From Priestia aryabhattai (lineage in GTDB: Bacteria > Bacillota > Bacilli > Bacillales > Bacillaceae_H): a DNA stretch of 64,000 nt. The stretch is taken from assembly GCF_023715685.1 (NCBI RefSeq), contig NZ_JAMBOQ010000003.1:620001-684000 (forward strand). The letters run 5' to 3'. The position numbers were made by a program, and so were the translations under genes. Of the stretch, positions 43,994 to 52,391 are shown piece by piece. Position 1 is the first letter of the stretch, and each line of letters begins with the position of its first letter. A model generated the notes under the pieces. The model was not told the origin of the DNA. It searched no databases and saw only the letters and a list, made by a program, of their open reading frames with translations.

Positions 43994-44020
43994 GGGTGAG
44001 GCCAAAGGGCCTCACCTTTT
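43994..44020. terminator. Hairpin downstream of the zinc-ribbon gene
   Basis: GGTGAGGCC, a 4-nt loop and GGCCTCACC followed by T6 on the plus strand. On the minus strand the tail is less T-rich, so termination of the gene at 44021 is uncertain. Confidence 0.6.
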
Positions 44021-44272
44021 TTATTGAAGTTTATTCGATTCAGCATGCCGTACAAACATAGTTTCATCTTCTACTAATCCGCAAGCTCCGCATTGAATGC
44101 GTTTTTGCGGTCCGTTATAAGCAGCGTGAAATGCATCGAGTGTATCGTTTGTGTATTCTTCTACGACGTCTCCGCTTCTTGGATCCATTTTTACAGGTTT
44201 TGCATTTTGTTCAATGATATTAAAGCGCGTTCGATTTGTTTTGCAGCTAGGGCAAAGATAAGGGCTTCCCAT
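44021..44272 (-). CDS. Zinc-ribbon hypothetical protein
   Basis: An 83-residue protein with CPSC near residue 7 and CGAC near residue 65, the two knuckles of a zinc ribbon, separated by a region starting [14 protein letters not shown]. It is intact and probably binds one zinc. AAGGAG occurs at the right distance from ATG 44272; the first in-frame ATG (44281) touches that site. The function is unknown. It is divergent from mrfA. Confidence 0.65.
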   Translation of the reverse strand: MGSPYLCPSCKTNRTRFNIIEQNAKPVKMDPRSGDVVEEYTNDTLDAFHAAYNGPQKRIQCGACGLVEDETMFVRHAESNKLQ

Positions 44273-44393
44273 TTTTAACATCTCCTTGAAAAATTTACTG
44301 TATTAATACCATGTCCGAATCCACCAAAAACATGCAAAAACTTATGGTTTTCTATCGAACGTTCATTCGTTAAAATAGAAGAAGGTGATGAAA

Positions 44394-46664
44394 ATGAGAA
44401 TACGAAAAAATTTACAAGAAGTAATGGATATTTTGCAAACGAATCCATCGTATCAGCAAAATATTGTTCATTGGCATACAATCGAAGAGAAAGAAGCTAA
44501 AACTGCGCCATTTCCAGCTTCTTTGCATACGAAACTGCGGGAAGCACTTGAGAAACGAGGAATTGGTTCGCTTTATACGCATCAAAAAACAGCGTTTGAT
44601 TTGGCGACAGCTAAGGAGAATGTTGTGGCCGTTACGCCAACAGCGTCGGGGAAAACACTGTGCTACAACTTGCCGGTACTGCAAAGTATTATGGAGAACG
44701 ATCAAGCTAGAGCCCTTTATTTGTTTCCGACAAAAGCCCTTGCCCAAGATCAAAAAAGTGAATTAAATGAAATCATTGAAGAAATGGAAGTACCAATCAA
44801 TAGCTATACGTATGATGGAGATACTCCGGCAAATATCCGCCAAAAGGTAAGAAAAGCAGGCCATATTGTTATTACGAATCCGGATATGCTTCATTCAGCT
44901 ATTTTACCTCATCATACTAAATGGGTATCACTGTTTGAAAATCTGAAGTACATTGTGATTGATGAACTTCATACGTATCGCGGTGTTTTTGGAAGCCACG
45001 TAGCCAACGTTATACGCCGCTTAAAGCGAATTTGTCGCTACTATGGAAGCGATCCTATCTTTATTTGTACATCAGCGACCATTGCTAACCCAAAAGAACT
45101 CGCTGAACATTTAACGGGAGCTGATGTTACGTTAGTGGATAACAACGGAGCGCCTAGCGGTCGCAAGCATTTTGTTTTTTATAACCCGCCTATTGTTAAT
45201 AAACCTTTAAACATTAGAAGAAGTGCTACGCTTGAAGTGCGAAACATTGCAGGAGAGTTTTTGAAAAATAAAATTCAAACGATTGTATTTGCACGAAGCC
45301 GCGTACGGGTGGAAATTATTTTAACGTATCTACAGGAGCTCGTAAAAAACCAGCTTCAAAATAAATCTATTCAAGGGTACCGCGGAGGATATTTGCCGAA
45401 GCAGCGACGCGAAATAGAAAGAGGACTTCGAGAGGGAAGTATTTACGGGGTAGTCAGTACGAATGCTTTAGAGCTAGGAGTGGATATCGGCCAGCTGCAG
45501 GTGTGTGTGATGACAGGTTATCCAGGCACGGTTGCAAGCGCTTGGCAGCAAGCAGGACGAGCAGGAAGACGTCACGGAGAAGCCGTCATTGTGATGGTCG
45601 CAAGTTCAAGTCCGCTTGATCAGTATATGATTCAGCATCCGGATTACTTTTTTAGCCGAAATCCAGAAACAGCTCGAATTAACCCTGATAATCTTGTTAT
45701 TTTAGTCGATCATTTAAAATGTGCTTCCTATGAGCTGCCGTTTAAACAGGGAGAAACATTTGATGGGGTAGAAATCGAAGACGTGCTGGAGTTTTTGCAA
45801 GAAGAGCGAGTTATTCATTTTAGCGGAGACAAATGGTACTGGATGAATGATTCGTTCCCGGCTCATAATATCAGCCTGCGCTCTGCATCCCAAGAAAATG
45901 TCGTCATCATTGATCAATCGGACGTTGCAAATGTGAAAGTAATTGGAGAAATGGATCGCTTTAGTGCCATGACGCTTCTTCATGATGAGGCGATTTACTT
46001 GCATCAAGGCATTCAGTATCAAGTAGAATACTTGGACTGGGATGAGAAAAAAGCGTATGTTCGTGAAGTCGATGTAGACTATTTCACCGATGCAAACTTA
46101 GGGGTTAACTTGAAGGTCCTAGAAGCTGATAAAGAGCGACTGGAAGGAACATATTCAATCGGTTATGGTGATGTAATGGTCAGCGCCATGGCTACGATAT
46201 TTAAAAAAATAAAGTTTGAGACGCATGAAAACATAGGGTCAGGTCCCATTTCACTTCCGGAAGAAGAGCTTCATACAAATGCCGTGTGGCTAAGCTTTGA
46301 AAAAGAACAGTTTCACGAATCTGAAGAACGATTGGAACAAGCGCTCATTTCCATGGCAAATGCCATTCAGTCAATTGCGCCGCTTATGGTGATGTGCGAT
46401 CCGTCTGATTTACATGTAGTGCCTCAGATAAAAGCCGTGCACAACGAACAGCCGACTATCTTCTTATATGATCGATATCCCGGAGGCATTGGGCTAAGCG
46501 ACAAAGTATATGAACAAATGAATGATGTGCTAAGTCAAACCAACCAATTAATTGTAAATTGTTCTTGCGAAAGCGGCTGTCCGTCTTGTATTGGTATGGA
46601 AGCACAAGGAGAACAAGCAAAAAGCGATGCGCTCGTACTGCTACAACAACTGCAAAGTAGGTGA
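44394..46664 (+). CDS. mrfA: DNA repair helicase MrfA (YprA)
   Basis: A superfamily 2 helicase of 756 residues, needed with MrfB for a mitomycin C excision repair pathway independent of UvrABC. Motif I TPTASGKT, motif II DELH (IDELHTYRG), motif VI QQAGRAGR and the C-terminal DUF1998 domain with a four-cysteine group CSCESGCPSC (about residues 725-735) are present. The earlier GTG and ATG are within the binding site AAGGTGATG, so ATG 44394 is taken. The stop is 4 bp before mrfB. Confidence 0.92.
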   Translation: MRIRKNLQEVMDILQTNPSYQQNIVHWHTIEEKEAKTAPFPASLHTKLREALEKRGIGSLYTHQKTAFDLATAKENVVAVTPTASGKTLCYNLPVLQSIMENDQARALYLFPTKALAQDQKSELNEIIEEMEVPINSYTYDGDTPANIRQKVRKAGHIVITNPDMLHSAILPHHTKWVSLFENLKYIVIDELHTYRGVFGSHVANVIRRLKRICRYYGSDPIFICTSATIANPKELAEHLTGADVTLVDNNGAPSGRKHFVFYNPPIVNKPLNIRRSATLEVRNIAGEFLKNKIQTIVFARSRVRVEIILTYLQELVKNQLQNKSIQGYRGGYLPKQRREIERGLREGSIYGVVSTNALELGVDIGQLQVCVMTGYPGTVASAWQQAGRAGRRHGEAVIVMVASSSPLDQYMIQHPDYFFSRNPETARINPDNLVILVDHLKCASYELPFKQGETFDGVEIEDVLEFLQEERVIHFSGDKWYWMNDSFPAHNISLRSASQENVVIIDQSDVANVKVIGEMDRFSAMTLLHDEAIYLHQGIQYQVEYLDWDEKKAYVREVDVDYFTDANLGVNLKVLEADKERLEGTYSIGYGDVMVSAMATIFKKIKFETHENIGSGPISLPEEELHTNAVWLSFEKEQFHESEERLEQALISMANAIQSIAPLMVMCDPSDLHVVPQIKAVHNEQPTIFLYDRYPGGIGLSDKVYEQMNDVLSQTNQLIVNCSCESGCPSCIGMEAQGEQAKSDALVLLQQLQSR

Positions 46665-46668
46665 ACTC

Positions 46669-47919
46669 GTGTCTTTTAAAAATAAATTAGACCGTATGAA
46701 AAAGCATCTTCATGTTACAGAAGCAAAGCCGCCGGTTGAAAGTAACCGGCAACGAACTAAGAGCACGTCTATTCCCTATGAGCAGGAATGGAAGGGAAAT
46801 CATGCTGCCCCTTACTTTGCCGAAGACAGCTACTGTATGATTAGAGAAGTGATTTACCCGCTTGACTACAAGCATGGACATTATGAATTTAATGAGCTGA
46901 AAAAAGTAGTGGAAGTATGGAATCAGTCTACAGTTGCTCATCCGCTTTCATCAAAAGGCCACACATATTCAGATTTATTTTTCTTTGATACGGAAACGAC
47001 GGGGCTTAGTACAGGTACGGGGACGACTATCTTTTTGCTAGGGTATGCAAGGGTGCTAAAAGATTCCGTAGTTTTTCGTCAACATATATTAACAGAGCCG
47101 AGTGGAGAAGTAGCATTTTACGAAAGTTTTTTAAAAGAAGTAGACTATACGACGCTTGTGACTTATAATGGGAAATCTTTTGATTGGCCCCATGTGAAGA
47201 CTCGCCATACGCTCTTGAGAGATCACTTGCCCAAGCTCCCTAAGTTCGGTCACTTCGATTTACTGCATGCGTCAAGAAGGCTGTGGAAACACAAAATGAA
47301 TTCAGTTAAGCTCGCGAATGTCGAAAAAGAAATACTTGGAATTGAACGCGTTGATGATATTCCAGGTTTCTTAGCTCCCATGATTTATTTCGATTTTATT
47401 GAAACGAAAAATCCAAGAGGCTTATTCGATATTATGAAACATAATGAACATGATATTTTATCACTTATTACGTTATACATTCATTTATCAAAACATCTCC
47501 TTACTAGTGAGGAGTTTACAGAAAAAGAGACATATGAAGTAGCAAGGTGGTATGAGCAGTTAGGGGAGAACAAGCATGCTTTCTCTCTTTATCAAGGCGT
47601 AGCAGAAAAAGAAAAAGAAGAGCATGAAAAAGCTCAGCTAGCTATGGCTTATCATTATAAAAAAGAGAAGAGTTGGAAAGAGGCAGTGGACATGTTTGAA
47701 CTTTTGGTTCAAACATGTGAAGGTGACGTTGCTATAGAAGCATTGGTTGAGCTAGCTAAAATTTATGAACATCGTTTTAAAGATGTTCATAAAGCACTTC
47801 TATATACTGAGCTAGCCTGGGAGAAGTGGAATCAACTCAGAGGAATGACTAAAAAAACGTCGAAAGAAGCGCTTGAAAAAAGACTTCTTAGACTAAAAAA
47901 TAAATCAGCTAAAGCATAG
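46669..47919 (+). CDS. mrfB: Exonuclease MrfB (YprB)
   Basis: Partner of MrfA. Residues 95-285 form a DEDDh-type RNase H-like exonuclease: FFDTETTGLSTGTGT (first Asp and Glu), TYNGKSFDWPHVKTRH and the late H-x4-D in KHNEHDILSL. The C-terminal third is a TPR-like helical repeat (ARWYEQLGENKHAFSLYQGV). The GTG at 46669 gives 416 residues; the frame opens earlier inside mrfA. Translation is probably coupled to mrfA. Confidence 0.92.
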   Translation: MSFKNKLDRMKKHLHVTEAKPPVESNRQRTKSTSIPYEQEWKGNHAAPYFAEDSYCMIREVIYPLDYKHGHYEFNELKKVVEVWNQSTVAHPLSSKGHTYSDLFFFDTETTGLSTGTGTTIFLLGYARVLKDSVVFRQHILTEPSGEVAFYESFLKEVDYTTLVTYNGKSFDWPHVKTRHTLLRDHLPKLPKFGHFDLLHASRRLWKHKMNSVKLANVEKEILGIERVDDIPGFLAPMIYFDFIETKNPRGLFDIMKHNEHDILSLITLYIHLSKHLLTSEEFTEKETYEVARWYEQLGENKHAFSLYQGVAEKEKEEHEKAQLAMAYHYKKEKSWKEAVDMFELLVQTCEGDVAIEALVELAKIYEHRFKDVHKALLYTELAWEKWNQLRGMTKKTSKEALEKRLLRLKNKSAKA

Positions 47920-47937
47920 ACTTCAGCTGATTTATTT
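47901..47937 (+). terminator. Terminator overlapping the mrfB end
   Basis: TAAATCAGCT (47901-47910) pairs with AGCTGATTTA (47924-47933), then T4. The 5' arm encodes the last residues of MrfB. Confidence 0.75.
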
Positions 47938-48077
47938 TAAAATATTCAGAATTATTATTCTTTTGTTTTGTGGATGTTTTATATTGTTCTATTTTTCAGT
48001 CATTGATAAAATTAGTCAATGTAAGACTTATTCTTACAGCTTAAAAACAGAACTTTGGTGAGATGGAGAGAGGCCCC

Positions 48078-48173
48078 ATGAAAAATGTGATTTTAGTATC
48101 ATTTTTCGCATTAATTTGTTTAACAGTAATTGTCTTAAGCAGTTTGAAAAATTCGTATAACTCCTTTATGTAG
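48078..48173 (+). CDS. 31-residue single-pass membrane microprotein
   Basis: The frame encodes a polar start, one hydrophobic helix (residues 4-22, ILVSFFALICLTVIVLSS) and a short polar end. A purine-rich GGAGAGAGG site precedes the ATG. No family recognised. It lies between mrfB and the SigK promoter of cotD and may be real. Confidence 0.5.
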   Translation: MKNVILVSFFALICLTVIVLSSLKNSYNSFM

Positions 48174-48198
48174 GCCAAAAATAGGTGTTTGTCTTAGT

Positions 48199-48226
48199 AC
48201 ATGTACACTACCCTTCACATATTGTA
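48199..48226 (+). promoter_or_regulatory. SigK promoter of cotD
   Basis: AC (48199-48200), a 17-bp spacer and CATATTGTA (48218-48226), a full match to AC-N16/17-CATANNNTA. It is 39 nt upstream of the start codon. Confidence 0.7.
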
Positions 48227-48264
48227 ATAGTGTAATAACTAAACAGTGAAAGGGGAAAAAGGAT

Positions 48265-48762
48265 ATGTATCCAAGACCAACAAAATGTACGCCACCAATT
48301 GTGCATCCAACAAAATGTTGCACGCAGTTTACTTCTCAGGAGGTAGTTGTACCTCACATTCATCCGAGTCATAATACATTGGTGAATCATACAAATGTGA
48401 AGCACGTGCATTACTTCCCGCAAACGCAATCTGTTGTAAACGAAACTTCAAATCAACAGTTTTTTGGCGGTGCGCAGCAATATCCAACTCAAGTAGGGGG
48501 AGCAGGCTATCCAGGTCAAGGAGGTTACCCAGGTCAAGTAGCAGGTGCTAGTTATCCAGGTCAAGGAGGCTACCCAGGTCAAGGAGGCTACCCAGGTCAA
48601 GTAGCAGGTGCTAGTTATCCAGGTCAAGGAGGCTATCCAGGTCAAGGAGGCTACCCAGGTCAAGTAGCAGGTGCTAGTTATCCGGGACACAAAGGTTGCG
48701 GCCAAGGTAGCTGTGGTACAAAAGGTGCGCATCAAGGACCTAATTCAGGTTATTTTAGATAA
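48265..48762 (+). CDS. cotD: Spore coat protein CotD with collagen-like repeat tail
   Basis: Residues 1-70 resemble B. subtilis Cot[30 protein letters not shown] and [12 protein letters not shown], rich in His and Cys. Residues 75-145 are a GYPGQ-type repeat with a 21-residue unit ([21 protein letters not shown] pattern) absent from the B. subtilis protein, which ends soon after the His-rich part. A short Cys/Gly tail follows. The position between mrfB (yprB) and ypsA is conserved. The SigK promoter fits mother-cell coat expression. AAAGGGG precedes the ATG. Confidence 0.85.
   Translation: MYPRPTKCTPPIVHPTKCCTQFTSQEVVVPHIHPSHNTLVNHTNVKHVHYFPQTQSVVNETSNQQFFGGAQQYPTQVGGAGYPGQGGYPGQVAGASYPGQGGYPGQGGYPGQVAGASYPGQGGYPGQGGYPGQVAGASYPGHKGCGQGSCGTKGAHQGPNSGYFR
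48505..48683 (+). repeat. 63-bp tandem repeat in cotD
   Basis: Nearly three copies of a 63-bp unit coding for YPGQ-rich repeats. Adjacent copies are almost identical, suggesting recent expansion. Confidence 0.85.
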
Positions 48763-48770
48763 TGTACGTT

Positions 48771-48807
48771 AATAGGAGCTGATTACATCAGTTCCTATTC
48801 TATTTTG
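48771..48807 (+). terminator. Terminator of cotD
   Basis: AATAGGAgCTGA pairs with TCAGtTCCTATT around a 5-nt loop, then a T-rich tail. Confidence 0.7.
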
Positions 48808-48825
48808 TTATAAAGGAGTTATATA

Positions 48826-49377
48826 ATGAAGGTGCTAACAGTTACTGGTTATAAGCCATTCGAACTTGGAATTTTTAATGAAAAACATCAAGGCATTACA
48901 TACATAAAAAAAGCGCTCTATAAAAAATTACAGGAATTAGTAGAAGATGGATTAGAATGGGTATTGATTAGTGGCCAGCTAGGAGTAGAGATTTGGGCAG
49001 CGGAAGTGGTATTAGATCTGAAGCTCGATTATCCCGAGCTTCAGTTAGCTGTTTTAACACCATTTTTGGAGCAAGAAGAAAAATGGAATGACGTTAATAA
49101 AGAATTGTATGAATTCGTCTTAAGTCAAGCAGATTATGTAGATAGCATCACAAAAAAGAAATATGAAAGTCCAGCACAGTTTCGGTTAAAAAATCAATTT
49201 TTAATAGAAAAAAGTGAAGGTATTTGTTTAGTTTACGACGAAGAGCACGAAGGAAGTCCTAAATATATGTTAGAAACGGCTAAAAAACGTGCTGAACGAG
49301 AAGAATACCCTATTATAATGGTTACGTCTCACGACTTACAAGATATCGTAGATGAAGAAAAATTTTCATCTTTTTAA
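48826..49377 (+). CDS. ypsA: YpsA, SLOG-family (DUF1273) protein
   Basis: A 183-residue Rossmann-like protein of the DUF1273/SLOG group. Conserved features: [12 protein letters not shown] at the start, [21 protein letters not shown], and [17 protein letters not shown]. In B. subtilis and S. aureus YpsA affects cell division and it sits next to gpsB, as here. Its nucleotide ligand, if any, is not established. AAAGGAG precedes the start. Confidence 0.92.
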   Translation: MKVLTVTGYKPFELGIFNEKHQGITYIKKALYKKLQELVEDGLEWVLISGQLGVEIWAAEVVLDLKLDYPELQLAVLTPFLEQEEKWNDVNKELYEFVLSQADYVDSITKKKYESPAQFRLKNQFLIEKSEGICLVYDEEHEGSPKYMLETAKKRAEREEYPIIMVTSHDLQDIVDEEKFSSF

Positions 49378-49441
49378 CGCTACTTGGCGAAACATTTTAA
49401 AAGATAAATTGACATTTGAAGCTATTTTTGAAAAAATGAAT

Positions 49442-49447
49442 TATAAT
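49442..49447 (+). promoter_or_regulatory. -10 box upstream of gpsB
   Basis: TATAAT, 35 nt before the start. TTGACA at 49409-49414 is too far (27 bp) to pair with it, so the -35 is unclear. Confidence 0.5.
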
Positions 49448-49481
49448 AAAGATAAGGTTTATCGTATTCGAGGTGATAGAG

Positions 49482-49814
49482 ATGTTAGCTGATAAAATTC
49501 GTTTAACGGCCAAAGAAATTTTAGAAAAAGAATTTAAAACAGGCATGAGAGGCTATAATCAAGAAGAAGTAGATAAGTATCTAGATTCTATTATTAAAGA
49601 TTATGAAGCATTTCATGAAGAAATTGAAGTATTACAAACTGAAAATTTACGCTTGAAAAAGCAAGTAGAAGAGTTATCTAAAAAGCCGCAACAACCTTCG
49701 TTTACCCCGCCGCCTGCCCAACAGCAGCAGCAAGCGGGTACGACAAACTTTGATATTTTAAAACGTTTGTCGAACTTAGAAAAACATGTGTTTGGAAGTA
49801 AATTATACGAATAA
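49482..49814 (+). CDS. gpsB: Cell division adaptor GpsB
   Basis: A DivIVA-like protein that links the division site to peptidoglycan enzymes such as PBP1. The N-terminal membrane-binding/PBP-docking part ([20 protein letters not shown]) leads into a coiled coil (to about residue 70). A Pro/Gln linker and the trimerising end [22 protein letters not shown] follow. The frame opens at GTG 49473, but ATG 49482 after GAGGTG matches the B. subtilis start (110 residues). Its PBP partner PonA is also in this window. Confidence 0.95.
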   Translation: MLADKIRLTAKEILEKEFKTGMRGYNQEEVDKYLDSIIKDYEAFHEEIEVLQTENLRLKKQVEELSKKPQQPSFTPPPAQQQQQAGTTNFDILKRLSNLEKHVFGSKLYE

Positions 49815-49817
49815 CCT

Positions 49818-49849
49818 AAAAATAGGAGTTGCATTCAACTCCTATTTTT
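49818..49849 (+). terminator. Terminator of gpsB
   Basis: AAAAATAGGAGTTG, a CATT loop, and CAACTCCTATTTTT. Confidence 0.9.
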
Positions 49850-49871
49850 ATTATACTAAGGAAAGTCGTTA

Positions 49872-50275
49872 TCAATAACGTTCGGGTAATTGCTGCATCA
49901 CATATGAGGATGTAGAGGAAAGTCCATGCTCGCACAGACTGCGATGTCTGTAGTGTTCGTGCCTAGCGAAGTCATAAGCTAGGGTAGCTGTTAAAAGCTA
50001 ACGGCGGGGAAAAAGCCTAAGTCTTTCTAAGATATGGCTTGACTACTCTGAAAGTGCCACAGTGACGAAGTCTTATCAGAAATGGTAAGAGTGGAACGAG
50101 GTAAACCCCTCGAGCGAGAAACCCAAATAATGGTAGGGGAACTTTCTGGAAGGAACTGAACGGAAGGAAAGACAAAATGGTTACATTTTGTAGATAGATA
50201 ATTGCCACCGGAGTACGAGGTAGCTAGCCGCTTGCAGTACAATGGTACAAAACATGGCTTACAGAACGTTATTGA
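49872..50275 (+). ncRNA. rnpB: RNase P RNA, Bacillus (B) type
   Basis: The catalytic RNA that matures tRNA 5' ends. The terminal helix P1 is TCAATAACGTTC (49872-49883) with GAACGTTATTGA (50264-50275). Conserved blocks include GAGGAAAGTCCATGCTCGC near the 5' end, AACCCAAATAATGG in the middle, and the ACAGAA just before the 3' arm of P1. The length, about 404 nt, is close to the B. subtilis RNA, and so is the position after gpsB. An intrinsic terminator follows about 45 nt later. Confidence 0.96.
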
Positions 50276-50321
50276 AAAGCAATCGACAACTGTTGTTATA
50301 CACTATATTTTAATCCAACCC

Positions 50322-50352
50322 AGCTCTTCGTATAACGGAAGAGCTTTTTTTA
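50322..50352 (+). terminator. Terminator of rnpB
   Basis: AGCTCTTC (50322-50329) and GAAGAGCT (50338-50345), then T7. Confidence 0.9.
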
Positions 50353-50357
50353 TGTCA

Positions 50358-50390
50358 AAATGACAGCTTATCATAAGCTGTCATTTTTTT
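50358..50390. terminator. Second terminator-like hairpin after rnpB
   Basis: TGACAGCTTA (50361-50370) and TAAGCTGTCA (50374-50383) with A4 and T7 flanks, only 12 nt after the first. It may back up the first, or end a transcript from the lia side. Confidence 0.75.
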
Positions 50391-50513
50391 GTACAATCAG
50401 GCTGAGCTTGTTATCAGCCTCAGGTCTTAGGAGAAAATAAAGCTCTAGCTCGTTTTGAAAAAACGTCATAATCCTTAAACTAAGTATATAGAGAAGCGAA
50501 AGGAGGAAACAAA

Positions 50514-50858
50514 ATGAAAAAAGTTGGTTTGTTTTTGATTGGAGCGGTAGCTGCTATCGTTCTTCTTGCAAATGCCGGTCCGATGGTAGGACTTGCGCTT
50601 GGCCTGGTTATTTTGTACGTAGCATGTAAAGGGTTTGTTAAAGCAGAGACCCCCTTTAAAAAATGGCTTTGGGGGTTTATTGGTGTTGTCGTACTCTTAA
50701 CAACTGTTTCAAACCTCCCGGCCCTTGCTGGTATCATCGCAGCAGTAGTACTTTACATTGTATATAAAAAGTGGAATAGCAGCAGCTATGTAAAAACAGA
50801 ACAAGAAGATCCGTTTAAGCATTTTGAACGTCAGTGGGCTGACTTAAATCAAAAATAA
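50514..50858 (+). CDS. LiaI-like small membrane protein
   Basis: A 114-residue protein with three to four short membrane segments (residues 4-20, 25-43, 52-72, 72-86) and a polar C terminus ending in FKHFERQWADLNQK. It fills the place of LiaI, the membrane anchor of LiaH in the envelope stress response, although it is closer to the Listeria lmo0954-type membrane family. AAAGGAGG precedes the ATG. It is followed by liaH after 36 bp. Confidence 0.7.
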   Translation: MKKVGLFLIGAVAAIVLLANAGPMVGLALGLVILYVACKGFVKAETPFKKWLWGFIGVVVLLTTVSNLPALAGIIAAVVLYIVYKKWNSSSYVKTEQEDPFKHFERQWADLNQK

Positions 50859-50894
50859 TAAAATTTTACTTCATTATCTAAGGAGATGAACAAA

Positions 50895-51521
50895 ATGAGA
50901 AACTTATTTACTCGAATGAAAGAAACGATTTCTGCAGACCTTCATCAATTACTTGATCATAAAGAACAAAAAAATCCAATTGCTGCATTAAATCACTATT
51001 TGCGCCAATGCGAGCAGGAGACCGAAAAGGTAAGGCAGCTTGTTGAGAGACAGTACACGTTAAAAGAACAGTTTAATCGCGAGTACCATATGGCGCTTGA
51101 CATGATGAAAAAACGTCATGAGCAAGCACAAGTAGCACAAGCAGCTGAAGAAGCAGAATTACATGAATTTATTTTAAAAGAACATGCTCATTACGAAGAA
51201 AGAGCAAAGCGTGTAAAAGAATCTTATGAAGATGCATCCAAACAGTTAGAGAAGCTTGAACAAAAGTATGAAGAAATGAAGCATAAGGTAAAAGATATGC
51301 ATATTCGCCGTATGGAACTAATGGGGCGCGAAAATATTGCCCGTGCGCATCATCGTATGAATTCAGTAATGAAAACAGAATCATCTTATGCGTCTTACAG
51401 CCAGTTTAATGAAATGGAAACCTATATTGACCAGCTTGAAAATCAAATTAATACAAATTATTATAGACAAACGGTAGACAGCAAGATTGCTGAATTAGAA
51501 AAAAGAGTAAAATCATCATAA
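50895..51521 (+). CDS. liaH: Phage-shock protein homologue LiaH (PspA/IM30)
   Basis: A long coiled-coil protein of 208 residues (helical throughout, about 25-200), beginning MRNLFTRMKETISADLHQLLDHKEQKNPI, close to the PspA start. It assembles into large rings that protect the membrane under envelope stress. The frame opens at 50886, but ATG 50895 sits correctly after AAGGAG. It is followed by a terminator, as expected for a highly induced liaIH transcript with read-through to the regulators. Confidence 0.88.
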   Translation: MRNLFTRMKETISADLHQLLDHKEQKNPIAALNHYLRQCEQETEKVRQLVERQYTLKEQFNREYHMALDMMKKRHEQAQVAQAAEEAELHEFILKEHAHYEERAKRVKESYEDASKQLEKLEQKYEEMKHKVKDMHIRRMELMGRENIARAHHRMNSVMKTESSYASYSQFNEMETYIDQLENQINTNYYRQTVDSKIAELEKRVKSS

Positions 51522-51555
51522 AAAATCAGTGTTACTGCATAAAACATGGTATTCT

Positions 51556-51584
51556 AAAAAAGGCGTAGGTTTCTGCGTCTTTTT
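51556..51584 (+). terminator. Terminator between liaH and liaF
   Basis: GGCGTAG (51562-51568) pairs with CTGCGTC (51573-51579), including G-U pairs, with A6 and T5 flanks. It would reduce liaFSR expression relative to liaIH. Confidence 0.75.
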
Positions 51585-51662
51585 AAGGTGAGAGAATAGA
51601 TATCTGCAGGAATAGCATCCAAAGAACGCTATGTCATCTACGAGGAGAAAGGAGAGGGAGCT

Positions 51663-52391
51663 GTGCAAAGCGTAAACAAAACAGAATCTCTTATGTTCAT
51701 TTTTATTTGCAGTTTATTTGTCCTGTTTATTGAAATTATGTTTTTTCACAGCGGCTTGATCTTTTCTGTATTAATTGCCGGTGCGTTCATGTATATTGGG
51801 CGGAAAAAAATGAGAAGAAAACTAGGGCGCATTTTATTTTGGATTGGCGTTATTGGACTTGTGTTGAATATATTTAATACGGTTGCATTTAAGTTTTTAG
51901 TTATTGCTCTTTTTCTGTATTTTTTACTTAGATTTATTCAATCAAGAAAGCATCCGGTTGAATTCAGACCAACTGACGAATTTACACAGCAGCCAAACCA
52001 AAGTTTGGTGCAAGTCCGGCCAGTTTTCACGAATAAACTTCTTGGTAGTCAAAGAACCGAAGATTCAGTATACGAATGGGATGATATTAATATTCAAAGC
52101 GTATGGGGAGACATTGTTGTTGATTTAAGCAATACGGTTCTACCAAAAGGTGATGCGGTTATTTTTATTCGTCAAGTGTTTGGAAATATTAAAGTGCTCA
52201 TTCCTTACGAAACGGAAGTATCTGTGAATCATTCTAAACTAGCAGGAAACGTAACGGTTTTCGGACATCAGCGCGGCTTTTCGTTCAATGAAAATTTGTC
52301 TATCAAAACAGAGGAATTTGAACAATCTGCTCATAGGGTGAAGATTGTTACAACTGTTGTGATTGGAGATTTAGAGGTGCAAAGGATATGA
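51663..52391 (+). CDS. liaF: Negative regulator LiaF
   Basis: A 242-residue membrane protein with three to four helices in residues 8-98 and a C-terminal DUF2154 domain with VWGDIVVDLSNTVLPKGDAVI. LiaF keeps the LiaS kinase off without cell-wall stress. The GTG start follows AAAGGAGAGGGAG. It overlaps liaS by 4 bp (ATGA), so the two are coupled. Confidence 0.9.
   Translation: MQSVNKTESLMFIFICSLFVLFIEIMFFHSGLIFSVLIAGAFMYIGRKKMRRKLGRILFWIGVIGLVLNIFNTVAFKFLVIALFLYFLLRFIQSRKHPVEFRPTDEFTQQPNQSLVQVRPVFTNKLLGSQRTEDSVYEWDDINIQSVWGDIVVDLSNTVLPKGDAVIFIRQVFGNIKVLIPYETEVSVNHSKLAGNVTVFGHQRGFSFNENLSIKTEEFEQSAHRVKIVTTVVIGDLEVQRI

Noticed and set aside
48448..48735. 95-codon minus-strand frame in cotD
   Set aside because: Shadow of the 63-bp repeats on the opposite strand.
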